NCBI GenBank assembly: GCA_022823505.1
Contig: JAJEIA010000058.1
Span: forward strand, 29,770-93,769
Direction: 5' to 3'
From: Dehalococcoidia bacterium
GTDB taxonomy: Bacteria; Chloroflexota; Dehalococcoidia; Lucifugimonadales; UBA3495
Length of the DNA stretch: 64,000 bases
Below are positions 34,381-43,474 of this stretch, piece after piece; position 1 is the first letter of the stretch; every line of letters begins with the position of its first letter. Both the position numbers and the translations under genes were made by a program. The notes below the pieces were generated by a model that saw only the letters and a list, made by a program, of their open reading frames with translations, searched no databases and was not told where the DNA came from.

Positions 34381-35097
34381 ATGAACCGATTGGAGAGGAC
34401 TGACGCCTTTCGCCGAGTGGTGGACCTGACGCACCCGATCAGGCCGGACATACCAACCTGGCCCGGCGACCCGCCGGTGCAATTCGAAACGTCGGCGACG
34501 GTCCAGCGCGACGGTTACTTTCTGCGTCGAATCAGCATGGGGGAGCACAGCGGCACCCACATCTCAACGCCATCAACGTTTTCAGATCAGGGCCCTGGGC
34601 CGGACGGCATCGCGCCCGAGGCTCTGATCGCGCCTGCCGTAGTGATCGATTCCCGCGCCAACGCCGGACAGAACCCGGATTACACGCTGACGGCGGCTGA
34701 TCTCGCGGAATGGGAGCGCCGACACGGCCGGATCGCGGCCGGGTCGATCGCCCTACTGCTCACCGGTTGGCACCGCTACTGGGACGAACCCGGACGATTC
34801 ATCAACCTGGGAGATGACGGTCTGATGCATACCCCGGGGTTCGGTTCCGACGCGGCCGAGTTCCTGTTGGACGAACGAGCGGCGGCCGGGGCGGGAATCG
34901 ACACCCACGGGGTGGACGCCGGGAGCGATGCTGAACTGCTGGTCAGTCGCAGGTTCGCCCAAGCGGGCGGAATGATCCTGGAATGCCTGAACAACCTGGA
35001 CAGACTGCCAGCCACCGGTTCGACGCTGGTCATCGGCAGGTTGCCACTGGTGGGCGGCAGCGGCAGCCCGGCCTGCGTGCTCGCGCTGGCGCCCTGA
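34381..35097 (+). CDS. Cyclase family protein (kynurenine-formamidase-like fold)
   Basis: The ATG at 34381 gives 238 residues. VVDLTHPIRPDIPTWPGDPPVQFE and ISMGEHSGTHISTPSTF match the cyclase (PF04199) family, and ALLLTGWHRYWD with GIDTHGVDAGSDAELLVSRRF completes it. The canonical metal motif H-x-G-T-H-x-D-x-P-x-H-F is only partly kept: the Asp and last His are replaced by Ser and Thr. Some subgroups of the family naturally lack these, so this may be a distinct metal arrangement rather than a dead enzyme. Likely substrates are formamides, lactones or similar amides; none can be assigned. Confidence 0.82.
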   Translation: MNRLERTDAFRRVVDLTHPIRPDIPTWPGDPPVQFETSATVQRDGYFLRRISMGEHSGTHISTPSTFSDQGPGPDGIAPEALIAPAVVIDSRANAGQNPDYTLTAADLAEWERRHGRIAAGSIALLLTGWHRYWDEPGRFINLGDDGLMHTPGFGSDAAEFLLDERAAAGAGIDTHGVDAGSDAELLVSRRFAQAGGMILECLNNLDRLPATGSTLVIGRLPLVGGSGSPACVLALAP

Positions 35098-35185
35098 TCG
35101 AGACGAAGAACCCGCCGGCGAAACGGAGCGTGCACCGTTGCCCCGTTTCGGCGGCGGAACCCGGACCGCCGGGCAAGTGATGGGT

Positions 35186-35581
35186 CTAAAGAGCTGCGGC
35201 TCCGGCTGCGGCGCACTGCTCATCTTCTTCGCTGGTGCCGCCGCCGACACCGCAGGCTCCAACCACCGCACCGTCCTGGACGATGGGCACCGCGCCCTGG
35301 CCAAAGATCATCTCGGCACCGGATCGTTCCCGGATGCCGGCGGGCGTGGGAGCCGTGGCGCGGTCCTGCATCTCGCCGCTGGGTCGGCCGAAGGCCGCCG
35401 ACGCGACCGCCTTGCCCTGACAGCCGTAGGCCGACGCCCAGATCGCGCCGTCCATGCGCTGCACGCCGATGAGGCGGCCGCCGGCGTCGACCACGGCCAC
35501 GCTGATCTTGATGTTGAGTTCGTTCGCCTGGGCGATGGCCGCCGCCATGATCCGGTTGCTGTCTGCGAGTGAAATTGCCAT
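35186..35581 (-). CDS. GlcG/HbpS family protein
   Basis: The 131-residue product matches the GlcG/HbpS (DUF336) family: LADSNRIMAAAIAQANELNIKISVAVVDAGGRLIGVQRMDGA, followed by GCQGKAVASAAFGRPSGEMQDRA and FGQGAVPIVQDGAVVGACGVGGGTSEEDEQCA. Family members bind heme or small ligands, or occur in glycolate-type and diol-type catabolic clusters, often with unclear function. A perfect AGGAGG precedes the start. It converges on the cyclase gene. The small Ala-rich end and lack of a signal peptide indicate a cytoplasmic form. Confidence 0.88.
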   Translation of the reverse strand: MAISLADSNRIMAAAIAQANELNIKISVAVVDAGGRLIGVQRMDGAIWASAYGCQGKAVASAAFGRPSGEMQDRATAPTPAGIRERSGAEMIFGQGAVPIVQDGAVVGACGVGGGTSEEDEQCAAAGAAAL

Positions 35582-35749
35582 GTTGTGCCTCCTGTGTGCA
35601 ATCGGCCTGAACCGTTAAGTCAGTGCAACATCATAGATGCCGCTCGGACTCTGGGCAAGGATGTTAATCGCAACCGCAGCGCCATCGGAGGGCATGGCTG
35701 TCTCTGATACGGATAGATCGCGCCCGGTGAACGAGCGGGTAAGGACGTT

Positions 35750-36127
35750 ATGACAGGACATCAAGACGACAATCGGTCAATATGGCGGTTCTTCGACGGG
35801 GCGGTGTCAATCAGCATCAGTATGCTGGCGGCCGTACTCGTCAGCGACTGCGTGCTCTGCGGCCAACCGCCGGGCCTGGGCTGGCTCAAAGGGCTGACCG
35901 AACGGGAAGACGGAATTATAATAGTGGCTACGCTGCTGCTGTTCCCCACCACGGCAGCGCTATACGGAGGTTTCAAAGTGTTCTTCGCTGCCAAAGAAGC
36001 GGTCGAGAAAAGAGCCAAAGCCCAAGGTCGAAAGGAAGAACGCGAGCGGATCCAGCGAGAGTTGGCAGCGCAGGGAATGCCGCTTACTCCGGAGCAGGTC
36101 GCCGTCTTGACTCGTGAATCCGAATAA
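35750..36127 (+). CDS. Small membrane/coiled-coil protein, paralogue B
   Basis: The 125-residue product, MTGHQDDNRSIWRFFDGAVSISISM, shares the block GWLKGLTEREDGIIIVATLLLFPTTAALYGGFKVFFAAKE with paralogue A at 32071-32562. One transmembrane helix (about residues 55-78) is followed by a charged helix (KRAKAQGRKEERERIQRELAAQGMPLTPEQ). The first copy ends with a very similar RIKRELAEKGVTLSPEAEQ segment. AAGGA precedes the ATG. The gene stands 58 bases upstream of hisF, just as its paralogue stands 48 bases before hisS. The function is unknown; a membrane-tethered helical adaptor is plausible. Confidence 0.65.
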   Translation: MTGHQDDNRSIWRFFDGAVSISISMLAAVLVSDCVLCGQPPGLGWLKGLTEREDGIIIVATLLLFPTTAALYGGFKVFFAAKEAVEKRAKAQGRKEERERIQRELAAQGMPLTPEQVAVLTRESE

Positions 36128-36185
36128 TGCGCCCGGCTGACTTTGGACCGTCCAAGACCCTATCGCATCGGATGATGAAACCGCT

Positions 36186-36995
36186 GTGCTGACCCGCCGC
36201 ATCATACCCTGCCTTGACGTTGACGCCGGCCGGGTCGTCAAGGGCACCAGTTTCGTCAACCTGCGCGACGCGGGAGACCCGGCGGAACTGGCGGCGCGTT
36301 ACGATCTGGAAGGCGCCGACGAGTTGGTCTTTCTCGACATCACCGCCAGCAGCGACTCCCGGAACACCATGGTTGACGTGGTGCGCAGCGTGTCGGAACA
36401 GGTCTTCATTCCGCTGACGGTGGGCGGCGGGATCAGGTCCATTGAGGATGTGCGTCGCATGCTGAACGCCGGGGCCGACAAGGTGTCGGTCAACACGGCT
36501 GCGATCAACACTCCGGAGTTGGTGTCGGAAGGGGCGGCACAGTTCGGCAGCCAGTGCATCGTCACGGCCATCGACGCCAGGCGGGTAGCACCCGGCGAAG
36601 AGTTCCCGGCGGCCCGGGACCCCTCGCTGGCGGTCGACGCCAATTCAGGATGGCAGGTTTTCACCCATGGCGGGCGGAACCCCACCGGCCTGGACGCCGT
36701 GAAATGGGCCGAGCGCACCGTGGCCCTGGGCTCCGGAGAGATCCTGCTGACCAGCATGGACGAGGACGGTCAGCAGGACGGGTACGACCTGGCGCTTACC
36801 CGTGCGATATCCCGGGCGGTGCCGGTTCCGGTGATCGCCAGCGGCGGAGCGGGCACCCTGGAGCACCTGCACGACGCTTTTGCAGACGGCGAGGCAGACG
36901 CGGTGCTGGCGGCCAGCATCTTCCACTTCGGGACCTATTCGATTGCGCAGGCGAAGGAGTACCTGGCCGCCTGCGGCATACCGATGCGGGTCTGA
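36186..36995 (+). CDS. hisF: Imidazole glycerol phosphate synthase cyclase subunit
   Basis: A GTG start gives 269 residues, the normal HisF length. The barrel has the catalytic aspartate in [17 protein letters not shown], the second catalytic aspartate in [12 protein letters not shown], phosphate-binding [29 protein letters not shown], and a second phosphate site [18 protein letters not shown]. With HisH it converts PRFAR and glutamine-derived ammonia to imidazole glycerol phosphate and AICAR. hisH and hisA are not adjacent. An HAD gene split by a stop codon and then hisIE follow, all in the same orientation. Confidence 0.95.
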   Translation: MLTRRIIPCLDVDAGRVVKGTSFVNLRDAGDPAELAARYDLEGADELVFLDITASSDSRNTMVDVVRSVSEQVFIPLTVGGGIRSIEDVRRMLNAGADKVSVNTAAINTPELVSEGAAQFGSQCIVTAIDARRVAPGEEFPAARDPSLAVDANSGWQVFTHGGRNPTGLDAVKWAERTVALGSGEILLTSMDEDGQQDGYDLALTRAISRAVPVPVIASGGAGTLEHLHDAFADGEADAVLAASIFHFGTYSIAQAKEYLAACGIPMRV

Positions 36996-37026
36996 TCGCG
37001 GCCACACACCGACGGAAAGGAACCTG

Positions 37027-37728
37027 ATGAGCGCTATCACGACGGTAATCTTCGACATGTTCAACACGATAGCGCAGGATGGTTACGACCTGTGGCGTCA
37101 GACTTTCGCCGCGATCATCGAGGAACAGGAACTCGATACAACGCCGGATGAATTGCGGCACGCGTGGGACTATGGCGCGGGCAATTTCCGGGATCGTCGC
37201 ACTGCGCCGGGGGCTCCGTTCATTTCCTACCTGGACGGTTGGGCGGAAGCTTTCGCCACAGCGTTCGTCGAGCTAAACGTGCAAGGGGACGGCATGGCGG
37301 CCTCCCAAAAATCGATCGACGATCTGGGGACGCGACCGCTCTTCCCGGATTCAGCCGAGGCATTGTCAATCCTGGGCCAAACCCATCGACTGGCGGTGAT
37401 CTCCAACGCGGACGACGCGTAACTTGAACCCGTTGTGGCGCGCATACCCGCCAACCTGGAGGCTGTCATATCCTCGGAAGCCGTTCGGTGCTACAAGCCG
37501 GACCGGCGGCTCTTCGAAGCCGCGGTGGACCAGTTGGGCGTGCGGCCATCGGAGTGCGCCTACGTGGGTGACCGCCAATTCGAGGATGTGCTGGGTTCTC
37601 GGTCGGTGGGCATGACCGCGATCTGGATCAACCGCTTCGACCGGCCAACGGACCCGGACCTGCCCATTCCGGACGCCGAAATACGCGATCTTCTGGAACT
37701 GCCGGCCGTACTGGCCAAGCTGGGATAG
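37027..37728 (+). pseudogene. HAD-superfamily hydrolase split by an in-frame stop
   Basis: From the ATG at 37027 the frame reads MSAITTVIFDMFNTIAQDGYD, an HAD motif I (FDMFNT), and motif II in LAVISNADDA. It then meets TAA at 37420-37422 (codon 132). The same frame continues without shift as LEPVVARIPANLEAVISSEAVRCYKPDRRLFEAAVDQLG and the motif IV acidic pair in AYVGDRQFEDVLG. The two halves together make a normal-length 234-codon HAD protein, so a single base change created the stop. The second half could start at a GTG at 37435 but would lack the nucleophile. It could be a recent null allele or a sequencing error. Confidence 0.8.
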
Positions 37729-37747
37729 CCGTTACCCGACGGAGGAC

Positions 37748-38374
37748 ATGATGAGCGAAGTGAAACTGGACGACAAAGGGTTGGTACCCGCCATCGCGCA
37801 GGACATCAACACGGGCCAGGTGCTGATGCTGGGGTACATGAACCCCGGCTCGCTCAAGCGGACGGTGGAAGGCACCCAGGTGTGGTTCTACAGCCGCAGC
37901 CAGGAAGACCTGTGGCACAAGGGCGAAGTGTCCGGGAACTATCTGAACCTGCGCGAATGGTACGTCGACTGCGATGCCGACACCATCCTGCTCAAGGTGG
38001 AGCCCGACGGCCCGGCGTGTCACACCGGGGAGGTATCGTGTTTCTACACCCGGATGGAGGACCTTCCGGACGACTATACGAGCAGCGAGGGAGGGCCCCG
38101 GGTCCTGGACGAGCTGTTCGCGGTGATCAAGGACCGGCAGCGTGAAATGCCCGAGGGCAGCTACACCGCCAGACTTTTGGCCGAGGGCACCAGCCGGGTG
38201 GGGCAGAAGGTGATCGAAGAAGCGGGCGAGGCCGCACTGGCCGCGGCGACCGGCGAAACGGAAAACCTGCCCGGGGAGATCGCAGACCTGCTCTACCACA
38301 CCCTGACGCTGATGGCGTCGGCCGGCGTTTCACCCAACGCGGTTTGGGAGGAGCTGCGGTCCCGGCGGGGTTAG
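37748..38374 (+). CDS. hisIE: Bifunctional phosphoribosyl-AMP cyclohydrolase/phosphoribosyl-ATP pyrophosphatase
   Basis: The 208-residue fusion carries the cyclohydrolase domain first (about residues 1-110), with VLMLGYMNPGSLKRTVEGTQVWFYSRSQEDLWHKGEVSGNYLNL, acidic VDCDADTILLKVEPDGPACHTG and zinc ligands including CHTGEVSCF. The pyrophosphatase domain follows, with SYTARLLAEGTSRVGQKVIEEAGEAALAA and ADLLYHTLTLM. GGAGG precedes tandem ATG codons. It carries out the second and third steps of histidine synthesis. The HAD gene and hisF lie upstream on the same strand, and the S51-like gene converges on it, sharing 4 bases at the ends. Confidence 0.95.
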   Translation: MMSEVKLDDKGLVPAIAQDINTGQVLMLGYMNPGSLKRTVEGTQVWFYSRSQEDLWHKGEVSGNYLNLREWYVDCDADTILLKVEPDGPACHTGEVSCFYTRMEDLPDDYTSSEGGPRVLDELFAVIKDRQREMPEGSYTARLLAEGTSRVGQKVIEEAGEAALAAATGETENLPGEIADLLYHTLTLMASAGVSPNAVWEELRSRRG

Positions 38375-39081
38375 CCGGCCGGGCCGTTCACCGTCAAATC
38401 GGGGACCTGGTCTCCGGCGGCGTAACGACGCCACTCGCCGGATTGGTAGACGGTGACATTGCCGGAACCCAGGGCGGCAGCGCCGTCCGTATCGAGGAAC
38501 ACGCCGGAACCGCCGTCGATGCCCAAAACCATAAGCCCGAAGGTTGCGGAGCCGGACAACTGCTCGGCTACGACGTTGGGGTCGCTGCGCTCGTGGTGAG
38601 GCAGGACCATAACGTTGGGCACGATGTCCAGGGCCGGAGAGACGGGAGAACCCGACGACGGGCGGCGCATCACCGAACCCAGCACCATGGCGCCAGCGCT
38701 GGAGCCGGCCCACACTGCGCCGCCTTCGCACGCTTGAACGACTGCCGTCAGCAGAGGAGAATCGGCCAGCACCGAGCGCAGGTGCTCGGGACTGCCGCCG
38801 GTGAAGTAAATGACGTCAGCGCCGTTGAGTTGAGCGATGATGCGCGGGTTTTCTGCGTCTTCGCGGCGCACGACATCCACACCGAAAGCGGATGCGCCCA
38901 AGCCGGCGAAGTGACGCACACCGTTGCTGGCCGCCAGGCCGGGGTTCTCAAAGGCGGCAGCCGTTGGTACGATGGCGACGCGGGGAGTCACCGCTCCGGT
39001 AGCCGCGAGAACATGACGATCCATGGTGGCGCAGGACGCCCGGAACTCGTCGCCTCCGACCAGGAGAAACCGCTTCACCAC
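38371..39081 (-). CDS. Peptidase S51/cyanophycinase-like protein
   Basis: The 236-residue protein has the class I GATase-like fold of the S51 family. ADVIYFTGGSPEHLRSVLADSPL is followed by the nucleophile elbow AVWAGSSAGAMVLGS with a serine where glutaminases have cysteine. The opening MVKRFLLVGGDEF also fits. Members include dipeptidase E and cyanophycinase, which act on Asp-containing dipeptides or cyanophycin. Length and the Gly-Ser-Ser-Ala-Gly elbow favour a peptidase, but specificity is unclear. The start is GTG with a weak ribosome binding site. It converges with hisIE and faces away from the VOC gene. Confidence 0.75.
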   Translation of the reverse strand: MVKRFLLVGGDEFRASCATMDRHVLAATGAVTPRVAIVPTAAAFENPGLAASNGVRHFAGLGASAFGVDVVRREDAENPRIIAQLNGADVIYFTGGSPEHLRSVLADSPLLTAVVQACEGGAVWAGSSAGAMVLGSVMRRPSSGSPVSPALDIVPNVMVLPHHERSDPNVVAEQLSGSATFGLMVLGIDGGSGVFLDTDGAAALGSGNVTVYQSGEWRRYAAGDQVPDLTVNGPAG

Positions 39082-39132
39082 GTGTTCGAGCCTCCGCTAC
39101 CAGCCTCATTTTGGGTCCCAGGAGAACTGGCG

Positions 39133-39534
39133 ATGTTCGAGTTTATACATCACGTTAGAATCCTTGTCCACGACGCCGACGCCATGGCGGCATACATAGA
39201 GGAGAACTTTGGCCTGTCGCCGGAGAAGATCGAGGTGTTCCCCACCCGGGGGATGAAAAACGCCGTCTACAAGGTGGGCCAGACCAACGTGGAGTTCACC
39301 GAACCGCTGGATCCGGATTCGGCGATGGGGGAATACCTGAAGACCTTCGGCCCGGGGCCGTATCACCTGGCATTTGGCGTATCGGACATCGCGGACAAAG
39401 CGGCGGCGCTGGCGGGAAAGGGCAACGAGATGCGCGGCGAAAACGGCATGTCCCGGAGCGCGGAAGGGTACATGACCGCCAATATCGCCGCGGCCAGCGC
39501 GCTGGGCTACCCGTTCCAAATCGCCGAGGGCTAG
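39133..39534 (+). CDS. VOC family (glyoxalase/epimerase-like) protein
   Basis: AGGAG lies 8 bases before the ATG at 39133, giving 133 residues; the long track frame before it is a read-through. MFEFIHHVRILVHDADAMAAYIEENFGL, then VEFTEPLDPDSAMGEYL and GPYHLAFGVSDIADKAAAL follow the pattern of the vicinal oxygen chelate fold. The metal ligands are likely a His of FIHHVRI, Glu of VEFTEP and His of YHLAFGV. The pattern is close to methylmalonyl-CoA epimerase and 4-hydroxyphenylpyruvate-like members. The substrate is not certain. Confidence 0.75.
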   Translation: MFEFIHHVRILVHDADAMAAYIEENFGLSPEKIEVFPTRGMKNAVYKVGQTNVEFTEPLDPDSAMGEYLKTFGPGPYHLAFGVSDIADKAAALAGKGNEMRGENGMSRSAEGYMTANIAAASALGYPFQIAEG

Positions 39535-39693
39535 CAGCCGGGCGGGACTGGTCCGGGCGCGTTCGTCGCTCGGATGGGCGCGCAACGACTCGTTGGCACG
39601 GCTGCCGGGCACGGGCATCCGGTCCGCGCTCGGAACGTGGTGAATTGACCCAGCGCCGCGGGCACGCGCGCCGGGACGAGAATTCCACGCGGA

Positions 39694-39702
39694 TGCTAAC
39701 AT
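39694..39702 (+). promoter_or_regulatory. Extended -10 element before argS
   Basis: TGCTAACAT ends 31 bases before the argS ATG at 39734, as for other copies of this element in the window. Confidence 0.45.
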
Positions 39703-39733
39703 GTAGACCCCAGCGCAACCCTCTACCAGTTGG

Positions 39734-41434
39734 ATGACCATCATGCTTGTTAAAGACACCGTAGCCGGAATTGTCGCCGCCGCCCTGGAGCAGGCCAACC
39801 GCGACGGGGCGATCAGCGTGGACACCGCGCCGGACATCGAGATCGAGCGGCCGAACAACCCGGAGCACGGCGATTTCGCCACCAACCTGCCGCTACGCCT
39901 GGCCCGGGCGGCACGGGCGAATCCGATGCAGCTGGCGCAACTGATTGCGGAACGCATCCAACCTGGTCCGGAGATCGCTAGCGTGGAGCCGGCTCCGCCC
40001 GGGTTCATCAACTTCAAACTCAGCGACGCGTGGTTGCAGCGGCAGGTGGAGACGGTCATCGCCGCCGGAGCCGGTTTCGGGTCGGCGGAGGTCGGCACCG
40101 GGCGGAGAGTCATGGTCGAGTTCGTGAGCGTCAACCCGACCGGGCCGGTCCACGTGGGCCACACCCGGGGGGCGGTGCTGGGCAGCGCGCTGGCCAACAC
40201 CATGCAGGCGGCCGGGTACGAGGTCACGCGGGAGTACTACATCAACGACGCCGGCTCCCAGATGGAGGCGTTCTATCGCTCGGTGTGGACCCGTTACCAG
40301 CAGGCCCTGGGCCGGGAAGCCCAGATGCCGGAGAACGGCTACCAGGGCGACTACATCGCCGACATTGCCGCGGAGATCATCGATACCGAGGGGCCGGGCC
40401 TGCTGGAACTGGCGGAACCGGCGGCCATCCGCCGGATCGGCGACATTGCGCGGGAGAAGATGGTGGCGCTGATTCGCGACGACCTGGACGCAATCGGGGT
40501 GAATTTCGACAACTGGTTCAGCGAACGCTGGCTGTTCCAGAACGAAGACACGCCCGCCAGCGACTACGACCGGGCAATGGCCCGGCTGCGGGAGGGCGGG
40601 CACCTGGCCGAGCGCAGCGGCGCCCTCTGGTTCAATTCCATCGCGCTGGGCGACGATCGGGACAACGTGGTGGTGCGTTCCTCGGGCGACCCTACGTACT
40701 TCGCCTCGGACATCGCCTACCACTTCAACAAGTTCTCCGGGCGCGGGTTCGACCGGGTGATCGATATCTGGGGGGCGGACCACCAGGGCCATGTACCGAG
40801 GATGAAGGCGGCGGTTGCGGCGCTGGGCGTGGAGCCCGAAAACCTGACCGTGCTGATCTCCCAGATGGTCACGCTGAAACGGGGAGACGAAACGGTGCGC
40901 GCCTCGAAACGGACCGGCGATTTCGTCACCCTGCGGGAGCTGGTGGACGAGGTGGGGATGGACGCGTGCCGGTACTTCTTCCTGGCCAGGGCGGCCTCCA
41001 CGCAGATGGAATTCGACCTGGAACTGGCAACCCGGGAGTCATCGGAAAATCCGGTGTACTACGTCCAGTATGCCCACGCGCGCAACGCCAGCATCCTGAG
41101 CCTGGCTGCCGAGCGCGGCATCGATTATTCCGGCGGGGACGTGTCACTGCTCACCCACCCCAACGAACTGGCCCTGATCCGCACGATGCTGAGGCTGTCG
41201 GAACTGATCGTGCAGGTGGCGGAAAACCTGGAACCGCACCATCTGCCTCATTACGCAATGGAACTGGCGACGGCCTTCCACCACTTCTACGAAAACTGCC
41301 GGGTGATCTCGGCCAACCCGGAGGACAACGAGCTGACGCTGGCGCGGCTCAAGCTGGTGGCGGCCGCGCAGGTGGTGTTCCGGCGGACGTTGACCCTGAT
41401 GGGCATGTCCGCGCCGGAGCGCATGGAGCGATAG
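39734..41434 (+). CDS. argS: Arginyl-tRNA synthetase
   Basis: The 566-residue class I synthetase carries the ArgRS N-terminal additional domain (IERPNNPEHGDFATNLPLRLAR), the HIGH-like motif in VEFVSVNPTGPVHVGHTRGAVLGSALAN, the arginine-specific DIWGADHQGHVPRMKAAV, and a KMSKS-equivalent region KRGDETVRASKRTGDFVTLREL. The helical anticodon-binding domain ends LTLMGMSAPERMER, the common ArgRS C-terminus. The start may be the first ATG or the third codon of MTIMLVK. It charges tRNA-Arg. Confidence 0.95.
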   Translation: MTIMLVKDTVAGIVAAALEQANRDGAISVDTAPDIEIERPNNPEHGDFATNLPLRLARAARANPMQLAQLIAERIQPGPEIASVEPAPPGFINFKLSDAWLQRQVETVIAAGAGFGSAEVGTGRRVMVEFVSVNPTGPVHVGHTRGAVLGSALANTMQAAGYEVTREYYINDAGSQMEAFYRSVWTRYQQALGREAQMPENGYQGDYIADIAAEIIDTEGPGLLELAEPAAIRRIGDIAREKMVALIRDDLDAIGVNFDNWFSERWLFQNEDTPASDYDRAMARLREGGHLAERSGALWFNSIALGDDRDNVVVRSSGDPTYFASDIAYHFNKFSGRGFDRVIDIWGADHQGHVPRMKAAVAALGVEPENLTVLISQMVTLKRGDETVRASKRTGDFVTLRELVDEVGMDACRYFFLARAASTQMEFDLELATRESSENPVYYVQYAHARNASILSLAAERGIDYSGGDVSLLTHPNELALIRTMLRLSELIVQVAENLEPHHLPHYAMELATAFHHFYENCRVISANPEDNELTLARLKLVAAAQVVFRRTLTLMGMSAPERMER

Positions 41435-41499
41435 CCAGGACGGGCGGCGGAACCGGGAGAATCCGCGACAAAAAAGGGCATTACGCGTTGCGCCTAACG

Positions 41500-41528
41500 T
41501 TGCCGTGCCCAAGTTTTAGGTGTATATT
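41500..41528 (+). promoter_or_regulatory. Promoter of the ABC exporter operon
   Basis: TTGCCG, a 17-base spacer and TATATT lie 137 bases before the ABC start codon. The long leader (about 41535-41665) holds no ORF I can support. Confidence 0.55.
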
Positions 41529-41665
41529 GCAGGCCCTATGCTATCCGATTTCATAATCGCATCCAGGTTCGTAGCGCACCCCGCGCGCCCTTGCGATTCT
41601 CGTAGCCCGGCCTGCAACATCCTCCGCGCGGTGCCGGCCGGCCGCATCACAGGCAACGATCGCTG

Positions 41666-43474
41666 ATGGGCATACTCTGGCGCATCATCGGAATGGCCGC
41701 GGATTACCCGGCCCGGCTGTCCCTCGCCTACATCACTGCCCTGGTTTCGATCGGGTTTTCGCTGGCCCTGCCGTGGCTTTTCGGAAGCGCCATCGACCTG
41801 ATGGTGGGCCAGGATCAGATCAGCAAGGAGTTCTTCAAGAAGGACTTCACGCTGACCGCCCTGGTGGTGCTCGGCATGGGCATTCTTGGGGTCAGTTTGG
41901 GTCGCGGATTCTGCGACTTCGGCCGCACGTACACGACCGAATCGTTGTCGCAGAAGGTGTCATTCGACTGCCGGAACCTGCTGTACGACAAGCTCCAGAA
42001 TGTGAGCTTTGCCTTCCACGACAAGGAGCACACGGGCGACCTCATGTCGCGGGCCACCGCCGACGTCGAGGCCATGCGGCGTTTCGTGAATATGGGGATG
42101 ATCCGCTCGCTGGACGTGATCATCCGCATCCTGGCGATTCCGATCATCCTCTTCGTGGTTCACTGGCAACTGGCGCTGGTCAGCATGATTTTCGTGCCGG
42201 CCATCATCCTGCGCTCGTCCTTCGTGATGCGAGCCCTGCGGCGCAAGTGGCTGCACGTGCAGGAAGTGATGGGGCAATCGGTGACGGTCCTGCAGGAGAA
42301 CCTGGCCGGGATGCACGTGGTCAAGGCGTTCGCCTCCGAGGACTACGAGCGTGCCAAGTACAACCGGAAGGCAGAAGAGCTGCGGGTCGAGTACTACGAC
42401 GCCGAGAGGATGCAAGGCACGAACAGCGCGTGGATGACGCTTTATTTCACCTTTGCGCTGGGAGTGATCCTCTGGATCGGAGGGTGGCTGGTGGTCCGCG
42501 GGGATCTCACCCCGGGGCAGCTTGCCATGTTCTTCCTGTATCTCAACCAGTTGACCTTCCCGATACGGGCATCAGCCCAGATCATCAACACGTTCTCCAG
42601 GGCGATCTCCTCCGGGCAGCGTTTGTTCAACGTGCTGGACACGGTGTCGCCGGTGTCGGAGCGGCCGGACGCAAGGGAGATGGGGCGCTCCAACGGGCAC
42701 GTCCGATTTGACAACGTCGCTTTCGCCTACGAGGACCGGGCGCCGGCGCTGCGCCAAGTGGACCTGGATGCAAAGCCGGGTCAGGTGACAGCCATCCTGG
42801 GCGCCCCGGGCAGCGGGAAGACCACCGTGGTCAGCCTTTTGCCGCGCTTCTACGACGTGACGTCGGGCAAGATCACCATTGACGATGAGGACATCCGCGA
42901 CTTCACGCTGCAATCACTGCGGCACAACGTGGGCATCGTTCACCAGGACGTGTACCTGTTCAGCGCGAGCATCCGCGACAACATCGCCTACGGCGTGGTG
43001 GGCGCCACCCACGAAGACGTGGAACGCGCCGCCAAGGTGGCGCAGTTGCACGACCAGATCATGGCGTTGCCCGGCGGATACGACACCTGGGTGGGCGAAC
43101 GCGGCACCACGCTATCGGGCGGACAGCGGCAGAGGCTGTCCATCGCGCGGACGATCCTGATCGACCCGCCGGTGCTGATCCTGGACGACTCCACCTCGAG
43201 CGTTGACGTGGAAACAGAGCGGCAGATCCACCGCGCCATGACTGAGGTGATGAAGGGTCGCACGACGTTCGTAATCGCCCACCGGCTCAGCACGGTTCGG
43301 GAAGCCGACCAGATCCTGGTGCTGGACAAGGGAGTTATCGCCGAACGAGGCTCGCACGACGAACTGGTGCGCAAGGGCGGCATCTACCAGAGCATCTACG
43401 AACTGCAGTTGCGACCGCAGGAGGAAGTGTTGCTGGAGGCGGCAGTGCCGGCCTACGGGAGGGCTGCCCTATGA
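41666..43474 (+). CDS. ABC exporter half-transporter with degenerate Walker B
   Basis: This 602-residue protein is a type IV ABC half-exporter. Six membrane helices span residues 1-320 (RLSLAYITALVSIGFSLALPWLFGSAID, RILAIPIILFVVHWQLALVSMIFVPAIIL). The nucleotide-binding domain has Walker A GAPGSGKTT, signature LSGGQRQRLSIART, Walker B VLILDDSTSSVD and H-loop VIAHRLSTV. The catalytic glutamate after Walker B is replaced by Asp, while the signature is canonical. It overlaps the next half-transporter gene by ATGA. Together they look like a heterodimeric multidrug or lipid exporter. Confidence 0.93.
   Translation: MGILWRIIGMAADYPARLSLAYITALVSIGFSLALPWLFGSAIDLMVGQDQISKEFFKKDFTLTALVVLGMGILGVSLGRGFCDFGRTYTTESLSQKVSFDCRNLLYDKLQNVSFAFHDKEHTGDLMSRATADVEAMRRFVNMGMIRSLDVIIRILAIPIILFVVHWQLALVSMIFVPAIILRSSFVMRALRRKWLHVQEVMGQSVTVLQENLAGMHVVKAFASEDYERAKYNRKAEELRVEYYDAERMQGTNSAWMTLYFTFALGVILWIGGWLVVRGDLTPGQLAMFFLYLNQLTFPIRASAQIINTFSRAISSGQRLFNVLDTVSPVSERPDAREMGRSNGHVRFDNVAFAYEDRAPALRQVDLDAKPGQVTAILGAPGSGKTTVVSLLPRFYDVTSGKITIDDEDIRDFTLQSLRHNVGIVHQDVYLFSASIRDNIAYGVVGATHEDVERAAKVAQLHDQIMALPGGYDTWVGERGTTLSGGQRQRLSIARTILIDPPVLILDDSTSSVDVETERQIHRAMTEVMKGRTTFVIAHRLSTVREADQILVLDKGVIAERGSHDELVRKGGIYQSIYELQLRPQEEVLLEAAVPAYGRAAL

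Noticed and set aside
40030-41556. 508-aa plus-strand ORF inside argS
   Set aside because: An alternative frame of argS with Gly/Arg-rich translation.
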